Shown here: piece by piece, positions 55,226-63,258 of the stretch
How the letters are laid out: every line of letters begins with the position of its first letter
Numbering within the stretch: position 1 is the stretch's first letter
Assembly (NCBI GenBank): GCA_032251435.1
Contig: JAVVEH010000021.1
Location: 1-64,000, forward strand
Reading direction: 5' to 3'
Length of the DNA: 64,000 nucleotides
Source of the DNA: JAVVEH01 sp032251435
Lineage (GTDB): Bacteria > Verrucomicrobiota > Lentisphaeria > Oligosphaerales > MVZH01
Program-made: the position numbers and the translations under genes
Notes under the pieces: generated by a model
Database searches by the model: none
What the model was told of the DNA's origin: nothing
What the model saw: only the letters and a program-made list of their open reading frames with translations

Positions 55226-55673
55226 GCTGATTCAGCCCTTTTATCTCATCCAAAAAATCATCAACCTGTTTAAATCGTCGGTACACCGAGGCGAAGCGGA
55301 CGAAGGCCACGGAATCTGTTTTTTCCAACTCCTCCATGGCGAATTGCCCCACCCGCGTGCTGGCGACTTCCCGCTGATTCAACTGGTCAATTCGGTTCGT
55401 GATCGTTTTCACGATGTCACTGATTTGCCGTTCACTGATTTGCCGTTTCCAACAGGCGTGCTCAATGCCCGCTTGCAATTTCCCGGGGCAGAATTCTTCC
55501 CGTGTGCCATCACGCTTAACCACCATCACTTCCGTACGCAACACGGATTCGTAGGTGGTGAAACGATTTTTACATTCCATACACTCCCGACGGCGACGGA
55601 TCGCGTCACCGTCTTTAGACACACGGGTGTCCACCACTTTATCCTCGGGGCATCCGCAAGCTGGACATTTCAT
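55218..55673 (-). CDS. nrdR: Transcriptional repressor NrdR
   Basis: 151 residues from ATG 55673 (AAAGGGATC upstream). The zinc finger MKCPACGCPEDKVVDTR with CMECKNRFTTYE is followed by the ATP-cone domain (VVKRDGTREEFCPGKLQAGI). NrdR senses ATP/dATP and represses ribonucleotide reductase genes by binding paired NrdR boxes; none is visible in its own upstream region. It follows ymdB after 65 bases and overlaps the next gene. Confidence 0.96.
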   Translation of the reverse strand: MKCPACGCPEDKVVDTRVSKDGDAIRRRRECMECKNRFTTYESVLRTEVMVVKRDGTREEFCPGKLQAGIEHACWKRQISERQISDIVKTITNRIDQLNQREVASTRVGQFAMEELEKTDSVAFVRFASVYRRFKQVDDFLDEIKGLNQRD

Positions 55674-55738
55674 GTCATGATCCCTTTCACTCGCACGATT
55701 CGACACCGCGCGCGTAATAAAACCCGTCAGCCAATGAA

Positions 55739-56560
55739 TCATTCACTATCGCGATGTGATGTCTCGCCGGCGGCGTCATCCCGGCAGCTGATCCGGGTCA
55801 CAGCTTCAGCTTTTCCTGTTTCCGGGTTAATGTCAATCACCGTTCCATGCAAAACAATCCCTTTTTCCACCACGGTGAACCGGGCGGGCATTCCCGTCGT
55901 GAACCGGTGCAAAACAGGTTCAATCGCCCGGCCCAGAATCGATTCTTCCGCCCCCACCATGCCCACATCCGTTTGGTAGGCGGTGCCATTCGGGAAAATC
56001 GTTTCATCAGCGGTTTCAACATGGGTGTGCGTGCCCAGTACGGCGCTCACGTGGCCGTCCAGAAAGCGCCCCATCGCGATTTTCTCACTGGTGGCCTCGG
56101 CATGGAAATCGACCACGATCACCGGTGTGTGCGACCGCAATTCAGCCACAATCCTCCGCGCCGCTTCAAACGGGCAATTTGAGGCGGTGTTGACGAATGT
56201 CCGCCCGAGAAGTGAGACCACTCCCACCCGTTGTCCCCCGCCCGGGGGGGTGAAAACACCATATCCCCGGCCGGGCTGAACCTCACTCACATTCGCGGGG
56301 CGTAAGACATTTTTCAGATCCAAAACTTCCGCCTCGAAGCTGCGCTGATCCCAAATATGGTCTCCCCCCGTGAACACGTCAATACCGGCCGGTTCAACGT
56401 GCTTCACACATTTTTGAGTGATTCCGCCGCCGCCAGCCATATTCTCGCCATTGGCGATGACAAACTCACACTGATACCGCTCACGCAACAGCGGCACCAA
56501 CCGGTTTACCGCTTTGCGGCCGCCTTTTCCGACAATATCACCAATGAATAAAATTTTCAT
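55739..56560 (-). CDS. ymdB: YmdB-family metallophosphoesterase
   Basis: 273 residues from ATG 56560. Dimetal phosphoesterase of the TIGR00282/YmdB type: ILFIGDIVGKGGRKAV, NGENMAGGGGIT, TGGDHIWDQR, VDFHAEATSEK and LGTHTHVETAD are all conserved. In Bacillus YmdB hydrolyses cyclic nucleotides and affects biofilm formation; the bacterial substrate in general is unsettled. It is upstream of nrdR on the same strand. Confidence 0.93.
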   Translation of the reverse strand: MKILFIGDIVGKGGRKAVNRLVPLLRERYQCEFVIANGENMAGGGGITQKCVKHVEPAGIDVFTGGDHIWDQRSFEAEVLDLKNVLRPANVSEVQPGRGYGVFTPPGGGQRVGVVSLLGRTFVNTASNCPFEAARRIVAELRSHTPVIVVDFHAEATSEKIAMGRFLDGHVSAVLGTHTHVETADETIFPNGTAYQTDVGMVGAEESILGRAIEPVLHRFTTGMPARFTVVEKGIVLHGTVIDINPETGKAEAVTRISCRDDAAGETSHRDSE

Positions 56561-56698
56561 GAAACCATCACTTCCTGACACTAAAAATGAAGGTGGTCAC
56601 TATAGCGCCTGAGCCATATGGTTCAAGACCTCCGCATGACACATGCCATCTGATTGAAGAAAGCGCGCGCGTATTCATGAATGAACAGCCTTTATTGT

Positions 56699-57532
56699 TT
56701 ATTCATCGGTGGCGAGCAACCGGTTGACACAGGTGACAAATTCGGGAGGGCTGAGGGCTTCCGGCCGGGCTTCGGGGTTGACGCCCGCCGCGGCCAAGAT
56801 CCGGCAGACGCGGTCACGACCGAATCGTTTGCCGAGCGTGGAGGTGAGTTTTTTCCGGCGCTGCGTGAACACGTGGCGGACGAGCGCCACAAAGTCAGCG
56901 CGGGGAACAGCCAAGCGGGGGGGCTGATCCAGCCATCGCAAGCGCAGGAAAGATGACTCAACTTCCGGCGGCGGGAAAAACACATTAGGAGGAAGTTTTC
57001 GGAGGACTTTGGCATCATACAACGTCTGAACCTGAATGCTCAAAGCCCCGTATTGCTTCGTTCCTGGAGCCGCCGCCAGGCGGTCGGCCATTTCTTTCTG
57101 AAGAAGAACAAACATTTCCCGAGGGGGATTGGGCAAGCCCGACAACCGGGCAATCAGAATGGAGCTGACCGCGTAGGGCAGGTTGGCGACGCATCGGTAT
57201 GGGCGATCCCCCATCACCGCCGCGAAATCCACGTCGCAGGCGTCGCCCTCAATCAGGCGGAAATCCGCGGTATCCGCGAACCGGGTTCGCAGGTAGGCGG
57301 CCAGGCGATGGTCGTATTCCACGGCGGTGAGCGCGCAGCCCGCGGCCAGCAGGCGTTCGGTCAGCACCCCTGTTCCGGGGCCGATCTCCAAAATCGTTTC
57401 CCCCGCCCTTAATTCGGCATCCCGCTCCATCGCCGAGAGCATGTTGGCGTCGATTAAAAAATTCTGTCCCAGTTTTTTACTGGGTTGAACGCCAATTGTC
57501 CGCAGGGTGGTTAATAGCTCAGTTCGGGTCAT
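56699..57532 (-). CDS. rsmA: 16S rRNA dimethyladenosine transferase (KsgA/RsmA)
   Basis: 277 residues from ATG 57532; the open frame further upstream is not typical of the protein. SAM-binding and catalytic motifs are KKLGQNFLIDANM, ILEIGPGTGVLTERLL, EGDACDVDF and the NLPY motif. The C-terminal helical domain is complete. It dimethylates two adjacent adenines near the 3' end of 16S rRNA. No clear ribosome site is seen. Confidence 0.95.
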   Translation of the reverse strand: MTRTELLTTLRTIGVQPSKKLGQNFLIDANMLSAMERDAELRAGETILEIGPGTGVLTERLLAAGCALTAVEYDHRLAAYLRTRFADTADFRLIEGDACDVDFAAVMGDRPYRCVANLPYAVSSILIARLSGLPNPPREMFVLLQKEMADRLAAAPGTKQYGALSIQVQTLYDAKVLRKLPPNVFFPPPEVESSFLRLRWLDQPPRLAVPRADFVALVRHVFTQRRKKLTSTLGKRFGRDRVCRILAAAGVNPEARPEALSPPEFVTCVNRLLATDE

Positions 57533-57677
57533 AGTGATGATGCGTGATGAATGAAAAAGTCTTTGCTGGCGGATGAAAACGTGACTACGTGATAGATCGA
57601 ACAGTCGCTTCCGCAACTTAACCCTACCCGCCTTTATGTCAATATGGGTCAATGACTTGCTCATCTCATTTAAACCC

Positions 57678-57724
57678 TTGACATGACATCACTCGGCATT
57701 ATATTGAACCATGTTAGTCAACAT
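57678..57724 (+). promoter_or_regulatory. Promoter and operator of the toxin-antitoxin pair
   Basis: TTGACA (57678-57683), a 16-base spacer and TATATT (57700-57705) form a good sigma70 promoter. Just downstream is the palindrome ATGTT-AGTC-AACAT (57711-57724), 15 bases before the antitoxin start. Binding of the antitoxin complex there would block transcription. Confidence 0.7.
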
Positions 57725-57738
57725 AGAGGAACGTCATC

Positions 57739-57963
57739 ATGACAACTGTATCCATTCACGCGGCCAAAGCTCATCTTTCAGCGCTGGTCGGCACGGTTCA
57801 AGAAAAGAAAGAACGCATTATTATTTCTAGATACGGCAAAGCGGTGGCGGAACTGATTCCATTCCGGCACGGCAGACGGACTGTCGTTGACGAGGTCCTT
57901 GCCGAGACTAAAATCATCGACGATCCGGTGATGCCAACAACTGAGGAATGGGAAGATGCGTAG
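57739..57963 (+). CDS. Antitoxin, Phd/YefM family
   Basis: 74 residues. The N-terminal DNA-binding fold TVSIHAAKAHLSALVGTVQE and the IIISRYGKAVAELIPF segment are typical of Phd/YefM antitoxins. The acidic C-terminus (MPTTEEWEDA) is the part expected to wrap the toxin. It overlaps the toxin gene by eight bases. Confidence 0.9.
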   Translation: MTTVSIHAAKAHLSALVGTVQEKKERIIISRYGKAVAELIPFRHGRRTVVDEVLAETKIIDDPVMPTTEEWEDA

Positions 57964-58351
57964 CCATGGCAAGTTGGTGCTCGACACCTGCGCTTTACTT
58001 TGGCTGGCGACCGGGGGAGGCAAGCTATCACCCCTCGCCAAAGCCGCGGTAGACGATGCCGAAGTGGTTTTAGTTTCAGCAATCTCACTGTGGGAGATTG
58101 GTCTGAAACAAAGCGAAGGACAGCTTGAACTTCCGCTCTCACCAAAGGAGTGGTTCCAGCGGGCGCTTGAGGTGCATGGTTTGACCGTGGCAAGCCTGTC
58201 GCTTGACATCCTCTCCGGAGCCAATGAACTGCCGTGGCATCACCGGGATCCGGCTGACCGCTTTATCATTGCCACCGCCATCCAGGAGCAATGCCCGGTT
58301 GTTACCGCCGATGCCCATTTTGAACAGTACGGCATTGACATCCTTTGCTGA
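57956..58351 (+). CDS. vapC: VapC-like PIN-domain toxin
   Basis: 131 residues. The PIN ribonuclease acidic residues are in place: Asp in LVLDTCALLWL, Glu in SLWEIGLKQ, Asp in HRDPADRFIIATA, and Asp in VVTADAHF. It is predicted to cleave RNA and to be held inactive by the upstream antitoxin. Start and stop overlap indicates coupled expression. The locus lies between rsmA and purB as an island of two genes. Confidence 0.9.
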   Translation: MRSHGKLVLDTCALLWLATGGGKLSPLAKAAVDDAEVVLVSAISLWEIGLKQSEGQLELPLSPKEWFQRALEVHGLTVASLSLDILSGANELPWHHRDPADRFIIATAIQEQCPVVTADAHFEQYGIDILC

Positions 58352-58418
58352 AAAGGGTGGTCCAAAGTGGAGACTTTCCAGATCTGGATTCGGGATTTCC
58401 ATACGCGGTTGGGGACGT

Positions 58419-59870
58419 TTAGACATCCACGTTTTCGCCGCTATGTTTAAGACTGTCGGCGCGGCGACTTAGAACGGGGTCCACACACTCGGCGATGAAC
58501 TCGTCCACCTGTTGAGGCGCGCGGCCGGTGAACGCGGCGGGATCCAAAAGGGCATCCAACTTATCATGAACCGCCGCGAAAACCGCGTCGCCCTTAATCC
58601 GCTCAATCAAGTCGTTGGGTTTGCCCTCTTCTTTCACCACCCGGGACGCTTCCATGGAATGTCCGCGGATCGACTCGTGTAGATCCTGCCGGTCACCCCC
58701 CGCTTTAACACAGGCCATGATAATATTTTCCGTCGCCATGAAGGGAAGCTCAGCCTGAATATGCCTGGCGATCACCTTCGGCCAGACCAGGAGACCATCC
58801 ACCACACTGGTCATGGAAGATAGAATGACATCCGTTCCGAGAAAGGCTTGCGGCAGGCTCAGGCGCCGATTCGCCGAGTCGTCCAGTGTCCGTTCCATCC
58901 ATTGCGTGGCGTGGGTCTGAGCCCCGTTATCAGCCAGACTGATGACAAACCGGGCGAGCGAGCAGACCCGTTCGCAGCGCATGGGGTTACGCTTGTACGC
59001 CATAGCGCTGGAGCCGATTTGCTTTTCGCCGAAGGGCTCCTCAATTTCTTTCTTATGGGCCAGCAGCCGGATATCCGTGGCCATTTTCTGGGCCGACTGG
59101 GCGAGAGCGGAGAGTATGGACAGCACCTGGTAATCCAGCTTTCGAGTATAGGTCTGACCACTGACGGGCACGCGTTTCGTGAAGCCCATGCTTCGCGTCA
59201 CCGCGTCGTCCAGGGCGTTCACTTTTTCCCCGTCACCCTCAAATAATTCCAAGAAGCTGGCTTGCGTGCCGGTTGTTCCTTTGACCCCTCGGAATGGAAG
59301 ATCGGCGATCAACCGTTCCACCGCTTCCAAGTCAAGCAGGTAATCATAAAGCCAAAGGCTGGCGCGTTTGCCGACAGTGGTCAATTGGGCGGGTTGGAAA
59401 TGCGTGAAGCCAAGAGTGGGAAGATCTTTATACTGGAGACAGAAGCCGCGCAATTCGGCGATGAGTCTGGTGAGTTTATCCGCGATGATGTCCAGTCCGT
59501 CCCGAATCATGATCAGTTCCGCGTTATCGGTCACATAGCAACTGGTGGCGCCAAGATGGATGATCGGCCGGGCGCTGGGACACTGTTCCCCGAAGGCGTG
59601 AACATGGCTCATCACATCATGGCGGAGTTCTTTTTCCTTCGCTTCGGCCGCTTCAAAATTTATGTCTTCCAGATGGGCGTTCATCTCCTGCAATTGCGTG
59701 TCCGTGATCGCCAATCCCAGGTCTTTCTCAGCGGTGGCCAGCGCCAGCCACAGTTTTCTCCAGGTGGAGAATTTTTTTTGTGGAGACCAATTAAAACTCA
59801 TTTCCTTACTGGCGTAGCGTCCCGTCAGCGGATTTTCGTAGGTGATGCGATCCATAAGTCCATGTCCCAT
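58419..59870 (-). CDS. purB: Adenylosuccinate lyase
   Basis: 483 residues. Fumarase-superfamily enzyme acting twice in purine synthesis (SAICAR to AICAR, adenylosuccinate to AMP). The signature is GSSAMAYKRNPMRCERV. Catalytic His regions are in HLGATSCYVTDN and LGFTHFQPAQLTTVGKR. The Met start at 59870 has GGGGA upstream; a second ATG five codons later is possible. It resembles the eukaryote-like PurB group in length. The gene is divergent from the VOC/PNP pair. Confidence 0.94.
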   Translation of the reverse strand: MGHGLMDRITYENPLTGRYASKEMSFNWSPQKKFSTWRKLWLALATAEKDLGLAITDTQLQEMNAHLEDINFEAAEAKEKELRHDVMSHVHAFGEQCPSARPIIHLGATSCYVTDNAELIMIRDGLDIIADKLTRLIAELRGFCLQYKDLPTLGFTHFQPAQLTTVGKRASLWLYDYLLDLEAVERLIADLPFRGVKGTTGTQASFLELFEGDGEKVNALDDAVTRSMGFTKRVPVSGQTYTRKLDYQVLSILSALAQSAQKMATDIRLLAHKKEIEEPFGEKQIGSSAMAYKRNPMRCERVCSLARFVISLADNGAQTHATQWMERTLDDSANRRLSLPQAFLGTDVILSSMTSVVDGLLVWPKVIARHIQAELPFMATENIIMACVKAGGDRQDLHESIRGHSMEASRVVKEEGKPNDLIERIKGDAVFAAVHDKLDALLDPAAFTGRAPQQVDEFIAECVDPVLSRRADSLKHSGENVDV

Positions 59871-60121
59871 TGTATCCCCGGCTTGGCGGGGGCTTGCGGC
59901 GACGCGCCAGAGGCGCTCACACGCATGTTAAGAATTCCGGGATCTCACAACGATCCTGATTGTCACACCCATCAAAGGCCTCATTTTTAACGCGGCTTGG
60001 GGTCGAAAAACTCTTTTTTCACCTTTTCGCGGCTGTTTCCCTTGGCGGAATCCGTGTGAAGGTGCTAAAATATCACTTGAAAAGGTATTTTTCCAAGCGT
60101 CAAACAAAAGGTCTCGCGCAA

Positions 60122-60499
60122 ATGGGTGACAGATTCTATGGTGTGGTGATCCGATGTCGGCATTTGAACGCGATGCGAGTATTTCTCGGGGAAACTGTCG
60201 GTCTCGGCGCCCCGGTTGTTGACAGCAACATCTGGTTGGAGTATCAGTTGCCGGGATGCGACATGATTTTAGCGGTCGAGCAAGACGACACCGCCCAAGG
60301 TGACCGCGATAGCGCTGTCGGGAACGTGGCCTGGTGCTTACGTGTTGACGATGTGAGCGCGTTCGAGAAACGGATGACCGAGTCTGGTTTCGGCCCGGAA
60401 GGAGAAACTCAGATTCCCGGGCAGGGGCGGTCGCTGATTTTTCGAGATCCCGAAGGAAATTGTTTTTTTGTCCGTGACAGTGACGGGAGTCCAGCATGA
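60122..60499 (+). CDS. VOC (glyoxalase/bleomycin-resistance) superfamily protein
   Basis: 125 residues from ATG 60122. The fold is a pair of beta-alpha-beta-beta-beta modules (YGVVIRCRHLNAMRVFLGET; NVAWCLRVDDVSAFEKRM) ending in the usual IFRDPEGNCFFV, where Glu would be a metal ligand. The substrate cannot be told. It overlaps the purine nucleoside phosphorylase gene by four bases, so it is co-translated with it. Confidence 0.8.
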   Translation: MGDRFYGVVIRCRHLNAMRVFLGETVGLGAPVVDSNIWLEYQLPGCDMILAVEQDDTAQGDRDSAVGNVAWCLRVDDVSAFEKRMTESGFGPEGETQIPGQGRSLIFRDPEGNCFFVRDSDGSPA

Positions 60500-61329
60500 A
60501 TCAGTCATTAAAAGATCAAGCGGCGAAAGCCGCCGAAGAGTTCGTCCGCCATTTTTCCGCATGGCGGGCACCAGCGTATTTCGTCCAAACCGGCTCAGGT
60601 CTTCACACGGACGGATTGCTGGACAGCGTTCTCGGTGAGCTTCCTCTGGATGCCCTGCCCGGCATGCCCAGGGGCCAGTCACCCGCCGGTCACGGTTTAA
60701 GACTTGTCTTGGGGCTTTGCGGGGAAAATCAAGTGCTGGTGGCCGAAGGCAGGCGCCACCTGTATGAGGGTTACGGGGCCACTGCCTGCGTTCTTCCCGT
60801 TTGCGCCGCGGCGTTGGCGGGAGTGAAAAACGCGGTACTGGCAGGTGCCGCCGGATCGGTGAATCCGGATTTTCGCCCCGGCACACTGATCGCTTTAACT
60901 GACTTCATCAACAACTTGGGCACTTCCCCGCTAACGGGCCCTGAGCCCTTGGGGGAGAGTTATTTTTTACCCATGAACGAGGCCTATTCCCAGCGATTAA
61001 TATCCGCGTTTATAAATTGCGCGCCCAAAAACGAGCTGTACGTCCGCCTAGGCGTGTATCAAGCCAACATCGGGCCCCAATATGAGACCCCGGCGGAGGT
61101 GAACGCGGCGCGGGCGAACGGCGCGGACTTGGTCGGCATGAGCACCGTCTTGGAAACCATCGCCGCCCGGGCTCTGGGAATGGAGGTTTTAGGATTGTCA
61201 GTCGTGACTAATTTCGCCGCCGCTAACAGTTTGAAAGCCCCGTCCCACAGGGAGGTCAAGACCGTGGCCAACCAAGCGTCACCGGCCCTGATGCGCGCGC
61301 TGAACACCTTTCTGTCAACCAGCGTTTAA
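60496..61329 (+). CDS. Purine-nucleoside phosphorylase
   Basis: 277 residues of the trimeric PNP (PunA/MTAP) family. Segments include the GRRHLYEGY phosphate/ribose site, AALAGVKNAVLAGAAGSVNP, GVYQANIGPQYETPAEV and GADLVGMSTVLETIAARALG (the family signature), then VVTNFAA with the base-recognising Asn. It splits purine nucleosides with phosphate to free base and ribose-1-phosphate for salvage. It follows the VOC gene and faces away from purB. Confidence 0.92.
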   Translation: MNQSLKDQAAKAAEEFVRHFSAWRAPAYFVQTGSGLHTDGLLDSVLGELPLDALPGMPRGQSPAGHGLRLVLGLCGENQVLVAEGRRHLYEGYGATACVLPVCAAALAGVKNAVLAGAAGSVNPDFRPGTLIALTDFINNLGTSPLTGPEPLGESYFLPMNEAYSQRLISAFINCAPKNELYVRLGVYQANIGPQYETPAEVNAARANGADLVGMSTVLETIAARALGMEVLGLSVVTNFAAANSLKAPSHREVKTVANQASPALMRALNTFLSTSV

Positions 61330-61383
61330 CGTAAACAGCGCACGCGCGGAAAAGAAACCCGGCAGCCATCCCATAGAGACGGC

Positions 61384-61425
61384 GGAATGCTGGAATGCTG
61401 GGTTGAGCGCAAAACGACCTGCGGC
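61384..61425. repeat. Dispersed intergenic repeat, copy 2
   Basis: GGAATGCTGGAATGCTGGG with TTGAGCGCAAAACGACC resembles the copy at 30837-30892. It lies directly after the purine nucleoside phosphorylase gene in a 320-base gene-free stretch (61330-61649). Confidence 0.5.
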
Positions 61426-61486
61426 ACAACTGTTTCTCTACAACTCCGCCAAAAGCCCGTCTCTGTCTGCCATCCGTCTTCAATTC

Positions 61487-61521
61487 GACGTTGGACGTTG
61501 AGCGTTGGATGCTGGACGTTC
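61487..61521. repeat. Heptanucleotide tandem repeat
   Basis: Five consecutive 7-base units: GACGTTG, GACGTTG, AGCGTTG, GATGCTG, GACGTTC. It lies in the gene-free stretch after the phosphorylase gene. Confidence 0.7.
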
Positions 61522-61592
61522 GATTTAATTTCTTTCTTCGAGAACCTTAATTTAAGACATCGCCGCTCAATCAGCGGTTTTGTCACTCCAAA

Positions 61593-61620
61593 ATTAGTGT
61601 TCATTAGTGTGAATTAGTGG
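61593..61620. repeat. Ten-base-period tandem repeat
   Basis: ATTAGTGT, ATTAGTGT and ATTAGTGG occur at an exact period of 10 bases (61593, 61603, 61613), close to one helical turn. No protein site can be named. It lies just before the end of the convergent anti-sigma gene. Confidence 0.65.
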
Positions 61621-61649
61621 TTCATGAATTAATCAGGCTAATGGCTGAT

Positions 61650-62480
61650 TCAATCCAGTTTTTTGACCAGGTCAATCCGGTAGTTGACGGAATGGCCGGT
61701 CAGCTTCAGCTTATTGATTTCGCCGGGTTGGGGAAAATCTTTCGTGACCAACGCCCATCCTTTGGCCTGCAGCGTGTTGACAAAATTCTGCAGTTGCGCG
61801 TCACTCATCGCCGCTTGAAAGGTGAGCTTTTCGTCACTGACATTGCTGAAACAATGGGTTTTGACATCTTTGGGCAAGGCCTCCAGCAATGTGACGCGTG
61901 AGAGATTGATGTCATCCACAGCCCAGACGTGACGCACCGCGTCCCCAAGTCGCGTCAGGGCCTGAGTTTTGCTCATATCCGCGGTCGAATTGATCGACAC
62001 CGGCCGGATATCGGTCACGGTGACCGGATTTAAATCCGCCACCGTGTCAGGTTTAGCGTTGAGCGAGATCTCATCCACCGCCAACGTCACCCCCGTCTCC
62101 GTGTTCCCTGATGACTCACCTCCGATCACAAGCCGTGTGTCGGCGCCATCCCCCGGGGCGGTCATGACATGCACAGCCGCGGCGACAGAGACGACCACAG
62201 CGGCGACGGCGGCGATCCGCGCCAGCCGCGCCCACAGCGGGAAAGCCAGCGTTTCCCGTTCCAGATTCCGGCAGGCTTCAGCAATGTCAGTCGCCAGATA
62301 ATCAGGAGCGGCCGACACATAACACACCGTCTCATCGACTTTTTTATAGAAGCCGACGGTTTCGTCACAGGGCGCGCAGACTTCCAGATGATCTTTTATG
62401 GTGTCATCCCCGCCATTGTCGTACCAATTGCTCAGTTCTTCTTTTGAGGGACAATAGTGAGTTTTATGTTCCGTTTTCAT
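61650..62480 (-). CDS. Anti-sigma factor with zinc-finger (zf-HC2-like) domain
   Basis: 276 residues. The N-terminal cytoplasmic part has the HxxxCxxC metal site (DHLEVCAPC) typical of anti-sigma domains. One membrane helix follows at about 88-106 (IAAVAAVVVSVAAAVHVM), then a 165-residue extracytoplasmic domain of unknown fold. Its start overlaps the end of the ECF sigma gene by four bases, the normal sigma/anti-sigma arrangement. It should hold the sigma factor at the membrane until a signal arrives. Confidence 0.85.
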   Translation of the reverse strand: MKTEHKTHYCPSKEELSNWYDNGGDDTIKDHLEVCAPCDETVGFYKKVDETVCYVSAAPDYLATDIAEACRNLERETLAFPLWARLARIAAVAAVVVSVAAAVHVMTAPGDGADTRLVIGGESSGNTETGVTLAVDEISLNAKPDTVADLNPVTVTDIRPVSINSTADMSKTQALTRLGDAVRHVWAVDDINLSRVTLLEALPKDVKTHCFSNVSDEKLTFQAAMSDAQLQNFVNTLQAKGWALVTKDFPQPGEINKLKLTGHSVNYRIDLVKKLD

Positions 62481-63064
62481 CGGGCCAACCTTTTTCGGAG
62501 TTCTTCGCGCGCTCTGGCGATTCGGGATTTAATTGTTCCCAACTTGCAGTCCAGGACTTCGGCGATTTTTTCATAGCTCATTTCATCGATATTCCTCAAG
62601 ACCAGGGCATCCCGGTAAAGAGGGGGAAGATTTTCAATTTCCCGCATGATATTCCGTTGATACTCATCCAGGCCGGCTTGATCATCCGGGGACAGGCGCG
62701 TCTCGGGCACCTGAATCAGCGTGCGCTTGTCATCGTCGTCGATCGTCTCCTGCATGCTGATTTTTCGATTCGCGCCTCTGGACTTGTTATACCTGTACTT
62801 ATTGCGGGCCAGATTCATGGCGATCCGGTACATCCACGTGGTGAACTCCGAATCACCTCTAAACTTTGGCAACGCCTTGTAGACGCGCACAAAAACATCT
62901 TGAGCTACTTCTTCAGAGTCTTCGCGATGTCCAAGAACACCGTAAGCGATCTGATAGGCCTTATTCGAGTACCGTTGAACGAGGATATCGAACAGATGAT
63001 GTTCGCCCTGTTTAAACCGTTCGACGATTTCAGCATCGCTTAATTGATCTTTGTTATCAGACAT
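62477..63064 (-). CDS. ECF RNA polymerase sigma factor (RpoE-like)
   Basis: 195 residues. Region 2 (FDILVQRYSNKAYQIAYGVL; SEEVAQDVFVRVYKAL; FTTWMYRIAMNLARN) and region 4 (LPPLYRDALVLRNIDEMSYE; LGTIKSRIARAREELRKRL) are complete and joined by a charged linker of about 45 residues. It is paired with the anti-sigma gene. The target stress is unknown; an envelope stress role is the family-based guess. Confidence 0.93.
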   Translation of the reverse strand: MSDNKDQLSDAEIVERFKQGEHHLFDILVQRYSNKAYQIAYGVLGHREDSEEVAQDVFVRVYKALPKFRGDSEFTTWMYRIAMNLARNKYRYNKSRGANRKISMQETIDDDDKRTLIQVPETRLSPDDQAGLDEYQRNIMREIENLPPLYRDALVLRNIDEMSYEKIAEVLDCKLGTIKSRIARAREELRKRLAR

Positions 63065-63258
63065 CGTTTTCCCGTTTCTGTTCCCGTCCTCTTCAGCTAA
63101 ATCAACCGCCCGGGCTGTTTTTTCAACGACAGACCGCCTGCGGAATTCCCCCCGCCAATTCAGTCACGCGGCGAGGTTGGGCGTCGCTATGAACAAACCG
63201 GCCGGTGGCGGACAGGTGGCGGGACAGGGTAAATCACATCCCGCCAACCCGTGACAAG

